64,000 bases of DNA from positions 1,503,262-1,567,261 of the forward strand of contig NZ_CP016604.1 of NCBI RefSeq assembly GCF_009684715.1, in the 5' to 3' direction. Origin of the DNA: Otariodibacter oris. Lineage in GTDB: Bacteria; Pseudomonadota; Gammaproteobacteria; Enterobacterales; Pasteurellaceae. Position numbers and translations under genes: made by a program. Position 1 is the first letter of the stretch. Every line of letters starts with the position of its first letter. This document shows, in pieces, positions 59,275 to 64,000 of this stretch. The notes under the pieces were generated by a model that was not told the DNA's origin, did not search any database, and saw nothing but the letters and a program-made list of their open reading frames with translations.

Positions 59275-60357
59275 TTATAATTGTTCTGACAATGCAGCCA
59301 ATTGATCCGCTTGATATTCTGTAATAATTGGTTGAATTAATTCATCAATTTTACCGTTCATGACTTCATCCAAGCGATAAATTGTTAAGTTAATACGATG
59401 ATCGGTCACTCGTCCTTGTGGATAGTTATAGGTTCTAATTTTATCCGAACGATCTCCCGAACCTAATAAGTTACGGCGAGTATCCGCTTGCTCTTGTGCT
59501 TGTTTTTCTTGTTCAGCCTGCACAATACGAGAAGCTAATACAGACATTGCTTTCGCTTTGTTTTTGTGTTGTGAACGCTCGTCTTGACACTCAACGACAA
59601 TTCCCGTTGGAATATGGGTAATACGTACGGCTGAATCGGTGGTATTAACGTGCTGACCACCCGCCCCAGAAGAACGATAAGTATCAATACGTAAATCCGC
59701 AGGGTTAATTTCAGGTAATTCTGATTCAGGTAATTCTGGCATTACCGCCACAGTACAAGCAGAAGTATGAATACGTCCTTGAGATTCGGTCTTTGGTACA
59801 CGTTGTACACGGTGCCCGCCCGATTCAAACTTAAGCTGACCATAAACCCCTTCACCGCTAATTTTAACGATGATTTCTTTATATCCACCTTGTTCACTTT
59901 CACTTGAGGAAAGTTCTTCAATACGCCAGCGTTTTCCTTCGGCATAGCGACTGTACATACGATAAAGATCACCTGCAAAAATACCCGCTTCATCGCCCCC
60001 TGTTCCTGCTCGGATTTCGAGGTAAGCGTTATATTCATCATTTGGATCTCTAGGTAATAATAGAATTTGTAATTGTTGTTCTAGTTGCTCAATTTCCGCT
60101 TTATTTTCTGCAATTTCTTCTTGAGCCATATCTTTCATGTCTGGATCATCAAGCAATAATTGCGCTTCTTCAATATCGTTATTTAATTTATTCCAACGGG
60201 TAAAGGTTCCAACCACTTCTTCTAGTTGAGAATACTCTTTGGAATAAGCACGAAATTTATCTTGATCATTGATAACAGAAGGATCACCAAGCAATGCTTG
60301 TAATTCTTCATAGCGTTCACTTAAACTTTCTAACTTACTGATAATAGATGCTTTCAT
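59275..60357 (-). CDS. prfA: Peptide chain release factor 1 PrfA
   Basis: A 360-residue protein (E. coli 360) from ATG 60357 ([18 protein letters not shown]). The GGQ peptidyl-hydrolysis motif is in [18 protein letters not shown], and the stop-codon reading tripeptide is in the preceding domain (PETS/PAT region [19 protein letters not shown]). It ends translation at UAA and UAG. First gene of the unit. The 23 in-frame codons upstream of this ATG are discarded as non-conserved. Confidence 0.97.
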   Translation of the reverse strand: MKASIISKLESLSERYEELQALLGDPSVINDQDKFRAYSKEYSQLEEVVGTFTRWNKLNNDIEEAQLLLDDPDMKDMAQEEIAENKAEIEQLEQQLQILLLPRDPNDEYNAYLEIRAGTGGDEAGIFAGDLYRMYSRYAEGKRWRIEELSSSESEQGGYKEIIVKISGEGVYGQLKFESGGHRVQRVPKTESQGRIHTSACTVAVMPELPESELPEINPADLRIDTYRSSGAGGQHVNTTDSAVRITHIPTGIVVECQDERSQHKNKAKAMSVLASRIVQAEQEKQAQEQADTRRNLLGSGDRSDKIRTYNYPQGRVTDHRINLTIYRLDEVMNGKIDELIQPIITEYQADQLAALSEQL

Positions 60358-60440
60358 TTGGTTTATATATATTAAAGGTTGAGAATATAAAATATAAATA
60401 GGGATATTGTAACGGAAAACCCACATTATAGAAACGCAAA

Positions 60441-60463
60441 AAGCCTAGATAAGATCTAGGCTT
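60441..60463 (-). terminator. Terminator after hup
   Basis: AAGCCTAGAT / ATCTAGGCTT, 10-bp stem, 3-base loop; on the minus strand followed by TTTGCGTTTC. Ends hup transcription. Confidence 0.78.
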
Positions 60464-60484
60464 ACAATAAAACTAACTAACTGA

Positions 60485-60757
60485 CTATTTCACTAAATCT
60501 TTTAGTGCTTTACCTGCAACAAATGCTGGTACATTAGCTGCTGGAATTTCAATCGCTTGATTTGTTTTTGGATTACGACCTGTACGTGCTTTACGGTGGT
60601 TTACTTTAAAAGTACCGAAACCGATAAGTTGTACAGAATCACCTTTTTTTAAGCTACCAGAAATTGCTTCTAACGTTGCTTCTAATGCCGCTTTCGCATC
60701 TTTTTTACTTAATTCTGCACCTGCTGCAATTGCATCGACTAATTCAGTTTTATTCAT
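60485..60757 (-). CDS. hupA: DNA-binding protein HU
   Basis: A 90-residue HU protein: [25 protein letters not shown]-type N-terminus, [37 protein letters not shown] carries the DNA-bending arm with the Pro tip. It compacts and bends DNA. Gene order hemE-yjaG-hupA is as in E. coli, which supports the hupA name, though Pasteurellaceae often have one HU gene. A 139-base gap separates it from yjaG, so it probably has its own promoter. Confidence 0.95.
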   Translation of the reverse strand: MNKTELVDAIAAGAELSKKDAKAALEATLEAISGSLKKGDSVQLIGFGTFKVNHRKARTGRNPKTNQAIEIPAANVPAFVAGKALKDLVK

Positions 60758-60896
60758 GGGTATTATCCTCTAAAGATTTTTATTTATAAATGGCAGTGCC
60801 TGCCTAAACTCTTATTTGCTTTAATGCTAGGATAGCTTAATTCAAACTACGCTATTCTCAAAGCAAATAATGCGGAAATTGTTACATAAATCACAT

Positions 60897-61487
60897 TTAC
60901 TGGTCAACATTTAATCCAATATTACTTACACCACTCTCTCGTAACTCATTTTTTAAGGATAGTATCAGTTCTATATCCCTTTCTTCTACTTCATTGAGTG
61001 ACCGATAAATCTGCCATTGAATATCTAATTCTTCTCCAATTTCAACTGATTCTTTCAATTCTTTTTCACTTAATTCACGATTTTGTTCTGTTTCTAAATA
61101 GGTTGCTACAGTACTTAATGAAAGCTGACTAATCTTGATTGCTTGCTCTAATGTTTCTCCCGCAATAATTGCGTGTAATAATTCAGAAAGCCCGACACAA
61201 GCATCTTCTGCCGGGAAAACACCGTAAAAATCAAATTCATTCACATCAGGAATAATTGCTTCTAATTTTTCTAACTGATTTTCAAAATTAATTTTTGCCC
61301 CTTTAACAGTCAGAAACTCCCACACAAGATTCAAAATATTTTGAAAAACTTTTGCCTGATCTGACCGCTCAGTCACCTCACAAAAAAGCTGAAAATTAGG
61401 ATACATACGTTCACATAAACACGCCATAAAAGTGAGATGTTGCCAACTTTCAAATCGTTCCATTCTCTTATGAATTGGATTTCGCAT
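60897..61487 (-). CDS. yjaG: YjaG-family protein (DUF416)
   Basis: A 196-residue soluble, helical protein. MERFESWQHLTFMACLCERMYPNFQLFCEVT and EDACVGLSELLHAIIAGE fit E. coli YjaG (196 residues). Function unknown; it lies between hemE and hupA in many gammaproteobacteria. It starts two bases after the hemE stop and must be co-transcribed with it. E. coli nfi, which normally sits between, is absent. Confidence 0.9.
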   Translation of the reverse strand: MRNPIHKRMERFESWQHLTFMACLCERMYPNFQLFCEVTERSDQAKVFQNILNLVWEFLTVKGAKINFENQLEKLEAIIPDVNEFDFYGVFPAEDACVGLSELLHAIIAGETLEQAIKISQLSLSTVATYLETEQNRELSEKELKESVEIGEELDIQWQIYRSLNEVEERDIELILSLKNELRESGVSNIGLNVDQ

Positions 61488-61489
61488 AA

Positions 61490-62560
61490 CTAACCCTCTT
61501 GATGATATTGCTTAGAATATTCATGAATAGCATCAACAAAGACCTTTGGACTCTCTTCTGGTACATCTTGATGAATACCATGTCCTAAATTAAAGACATG
61601 CCCTGTTCCTTGTCCAAAGCCTGCTAAAATAGATTGAACTTCTTTTTCAATTCTTTCTGGATTAGCATATAACACACTTGGATCCATATTACCTTGCAAG
61701 GCGACCTTATGCCCTACTCGTGCTTTTGCATCGGCAATATCCACAGTCCAATCTAGCCCTATCGCATCACAACCTGTATCTGCAATAGATTCAAGCCATA
61801 ATCCGCCACCTTTAGTAAATAAAGTCACAGGGACTTTTCTCCCTTCATTTTCACGAATAAGGTTATCGACAATCTTATGCATATAAGGTAAAGAAAAATA
61901 TTGATAGTCTTTGTGAGCAAGCACTCCGCCCCAAGTATCAAAGATCATGACAGATTGCGCTCCCGCTTTAATTTGTGCATTCAAATAAAGAATTACACTA
62001 TCGGCAAGTTTATCTAATAAGCTATGCAATAGTTGAGGCTCCGTATAAAGCATTTTTTTAATTTTTGTAAAGGCTTTGCTACTTCCCCCTTCCACCATAT
62101 AAGTGGCTAACGTCCAAGGGCTCCCCGAAAAACCTATTAGGGGGACTTCACCTTGTAATTCTCGGCGAATAGTACGCACTGCATTCATGACATACTGTAA
62201 TTCATTTTCAGGATCAGGGATCGGTAAATTATCAATATCGGCTTTGCGTTCAATAGGTTTGGCAAATTTAGGGCCTTCTCCTGCTCCAAAACTTAGTCCA
62301 AGCCCCATTGCATCTGGAATGGTTAAGATATCAGAAAAAAGGATCGCAGCATCCAGTTCATAACGACGTAAAGGCTGTAATGTGACTTCACAAGCCAAAT
62401 CCGCATTGCGACAAAGTGCCATAAAATCACCCGCCTCTGCTCGTGTTGCTTTATATTCAGGCAAATAACGCCCTGCTTGGCGCATCATCCACACTGGTGT
62501 CATATCAACAGGCTCTCGCAATAGTGCCTTTAAATAGCGATCATTTTTTAAATCAGTCAT
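61490..62560 (-). CDS. hemE: Uroporphyrinogen decarboxylase HemE
   Basis: A 356-residue protein (E. coli 354) from ATG 62560. [20 protein letters not shown] carries the substrate Arg pair, [18 protein letters not shown] the catalytic Asp, [17 protein letters not shown] the conserved loop, and [13 protein letters not shown] the C-terminal signature. It removes four acetate carboxyls from uroporphyrinogen III in haem synthesis. First gene with yjaG; the mutarotase terminator precedes it. Confidence 0.97.
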   Translation of the reverse strand: MTDLKNDRYLKALLREPVDMTPVWMMRQAGRYLPEYKATRAEAGDFMALCRNADLACEVTLQPLRRYELDAAILFSDILTIPDAMGLGLSFGAGEGPKFAKPIERKADIDNLPIPDPENELQYVMNAVRTIRRELQGEVPLIGFSGSPWTLATYMVEGGSSKAFTKIKKMLYTEPQLLHSLLDKLADSVILYLNAQIKAGAQSVMIFDTWGGVLAHKDYQYFSLPYMHKIVDNLIRENEGRKVPVTLFTKGGGLWLESIADTGCDAIGLDWTVDIADAKARVGHKVALQGNMDPSVLYANPERIEKEVQSILAGFGQGTGHVFNLGHGIHQDVPEESPKVFVDAIHEYSKQYHQEG

Positions 62561-62583
62561 AAGCTTTCCATTCAAATAAAAAT

Positions 62584-62606
62584 GCCCCATAGAGCAAATA
62601 TGGGGC
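62584..62606 (-). terminator. Terminator after yeaD-type gene
   Basis: On the minus strand GCCCCATA / TATGGGGC, 8-bp stem with 7-base loop, followed by ATTTTTATTT. It lies just before the hemE start, so hemE needs its own promoter or read-through. Confidence 0.8.
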
Positions 62607-62621
62607 GAATCATATCATAAT

Positions 62622-63434
62622 TTAGTTTGATTTCACGCTAATCTTAGCTTGAATCATTTGACCTTTATTCAATGAACTATGAATTCGAGCAGTTTCTGCA
62701 CATACCATTGTTTTATAACCTGAATCAGTCATATTACTGGTTGGCTTATGCCACGGATTCCACACCACCACTTCTGTTGAGTTAATATGTTGCACTTCAA
62801 TTTGACGTTGATAACCTTTATCTACAATAGTCGTGATCGCATTTTCAACGGAGTACATTTCATCAACATTTTCTGAAATTAATCTTGGGGACGAAACTGA
62901 TTCTTGTTGGTGCGTCAGATGATTGAATACAGTAGTTGGTAATCCATGTAGTTCAACTTGGCTAATATCTGCAATATTAAAATAGCTATGTAATGCTGGA
63001 TTAGCCTGTCCTGCACCTTGATGCGTCAAGGTTAATGTGCAAGTTTCGCCTAACTCCATCGCCATTTGTGCATCAAGCCCTTTACCATCTTCTGCTTTCA
63101 AATCAAATCTTAAAAAGACTTTATCTTTGGTAATTTCATATTGATTCAATTCCCACATACGAATACGTGCAGTGCCATGGAAAGGCTCGCCTAAGCTACC
63201 AAACCAAGGATAGCAAATTGGAACACCACCTCGAATTGCACTACCTAATTTAAACGGTTCAATTTCACTCAACCAAAACACATCTTTATCCGTATGCTTT
63301 GGTTGCCAACTGAATAAATGCGCACCTTGTAAAGCCACTTTTGCTTTAACTTCTGGATGATCGATTTCTAATACGGGTATCTCGTTATATTCAACAAGAC
63401 TCAATTCAGGTGTAATTTGTTGAAGTTTTTTCAT
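62622..63434 (-). CDS. D-hexose-6-phosphate mutarotase (YeaD type)
   Basis: A 270-residue aldose-1-epimerase-like protein. ALQGAHLFSWQPKHTDKDVFWLSE, RGGVPICYPWFGSLGEPFHGTARIR (catalytic His region), LHSYFNIADISQV (His) and catalytic Glu in MVCAETARIHS match the YeaD/HI1317 family. It interconverts anomers of glucose-6-phosphate and similar sugars. ATG start with AAGGAG. Single gene, 110 bases downstream of argH. Confidence 0.9.
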   Translation of the reverse strand: MKKLQQITPELSLVEYNEIPVLEIDHPEVKAKVALQGAHLFSWQPKHTDKDVFWLSEIEPFKLGSAIRGGVPICYPWFGSLGEPFHGTARIRMWELNQYEITKDKVFLRFDLKAEDGKGLDAQMAMELGETCTLTLTHQGAGQANPALHSYFNIADISQVELHGLPTTVFNHLTHQQESVSSPRLISENVDEMYSVENAITTIVDKGYQRQIEVQHINSTEVVVWNPWHKPTSNMTDSGYKTMVCAETARIHSSLNKGQMIQAKISVKSN

Positions 63435-63544
63435 TTTGTACTCCTTAATCTGTTATAAAATTAATACAAGCGGTTAGATTATCGCACTATTTTACAAAAA
63501 TAAGGTAAAAAAATAAGGATACCAATTGGTATCCCTCATTCAAT

Positions 63545-64000
63545 TTAATGGGCTAAATATTGTTTTGCGACACTAATCGCTTCGGCGACTCGTTCAAAGC
63601 TTACCCCACCTTTAGCACAACGTTTTGCAAGGCACGAATCTAAAGATAAGATTGGATAAACATCATCACTAATTGTGGTATGGAATTGTTTAAATTCCTC
63701 TAAATTCAATTCTTCGAGTGCTTTTTTCTGACTAATTGCATAAACCACTGCTTCCCCAACAATATGGTGTGCTTCACGGAACGGAATGCCTTTTGCAACT
63801 AGGTAGTCAGCCAATTCAGTCGCATTTGCGTAACCTTGCTGTGCAGCCTCTTTGGTTCTTTCTGTATCAACTTTAATATCTTCTAACACTAATGCAGAAA
63901 TATTGATACACGCTTGCCACGTTTCGATAGCATCAAAGATACCTTCTTTATCCTCTTGCATATCTTTGTTATAAGCCAATGGCAAACCTTTTAAAGTGGT
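63545..64000 (-). CDS. argH: Argininosuccinate lyase, C-terminal part (cut by window edge)
   Basis: The frame is open to the last base of the window; about 151 C-terminal residues are seen. [54 protein letters not shown] and [20 protein letters not shown] are near-identical in kind to E. coli ArgH. It splits argininosuccinate to arginine and fumarate. The stop is at 63545; the N-terminus, including the GSSxMPxKxN loop, lies outside. Confidence 0.95.
   Translation of the reverse strand, partial: TTLKGLPLAYNKDMQEDKEGIFDAIETWQACINISALVLEDIKVDTERTKEAAQQGYANATELADYLVAKGIPFREAHHIVGEAVVYAISQKKALEELNLEEFKQFHTTISDDVYPILSLDSCLAKRCAKGGVSFERVAEAISVAKQYLAH

Overview
The window reads as a chromosomal segment of an AT-rich gammaproteobacterium of the family Pasteurellaceae. 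Repeated copies of ACAAGCGGT, the uptake signal sequence (USS) of the Actinobacillus pleuropneumoniae / Mannheimia type (not the AAGTGCGGT of Haemophilus influenzae), are spread through it, often as inverted pairs acting as terminators. Gene content fits: an HI1450-type DNA mimic, long-form TehB, a dispersin B homologue, the lolC-dehydrogenase neighbourhood. I do not claim a species.

Layout. 1-10.7 kb: complete divergent maltose/maltodextrin regulon, malK-lamB-malM-malS (minus; malS cut by the window edge) against malE-malF-malG-malQ (plus), with CRP and MalT-like sites between, and hairpins at most gene junctions. 10.7-23.9 kb: tehB, DNA mimic, ychN, an NCS2 purine permease, a usg-type protein, ybaK, the ybfE-fldA-fur iron/redox operon, letB (7 MCE domains, no letA beside it), luxS, an ABC exporter, mltF with an Asn-Thr-Thr repeat tail, and a 44-residue very basic small ORF. 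24-31 kb: metE/metR divergent pair with four tandem MetJ boxes and a perfect MetR site; dspB (biofilm-dispersing hexosaminidase) behind a PliC-type lysozyme inhibitor; pgsA-uvrC. 31.7-37 kb: a lipoprotein, thyA, a cluster of small stress/membrane proteins (CsbD, YeaQ type, DUF883), an AI-2E family exporter and a periplasmic beta-propeller.

37.1-43.1 kb is the most unusual part: an AT-rich, tightly overlapping four-gene minus-strand operon encoding a soluble kinase with two GHKL ATPase modules (MORC/Hsp90-like N-terminus plus histidine-kinase C-terminus), a receiver-domain protein whose C-terminal half is unfamiliar and carries a possible nuclease-like EIK motif, an unrecognised His/Asp-rich protein, and an N6-adenine DNA methyltransferase with a target-recognition-like tail. 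No separate restriction enzyme is seen. I infer a candidate anti-phage or signalling-controlled modification system.

43.4-64 kb: a YwiC-like membrane protein, two tandem Imm11-like immunity paralogues without a toxin, ybaB, an ilvG-ilvM-lipoprotein-ilvD operon, fxsA, msrA, yczE-like, lolC, sodC, a D-2-hydroxyacid dehydrogenase, a gamma-resorcylate-decarboxylase-type amidohydrolase, then prfA-prmC-sirB1-kdsA, hemE-yjaG-hup, a yeaD-type mutarotase, and the C-terminal part of argH at the edge. No tRNA, rRNA, insertion sequence, integrase or CRISPR array was recognised.
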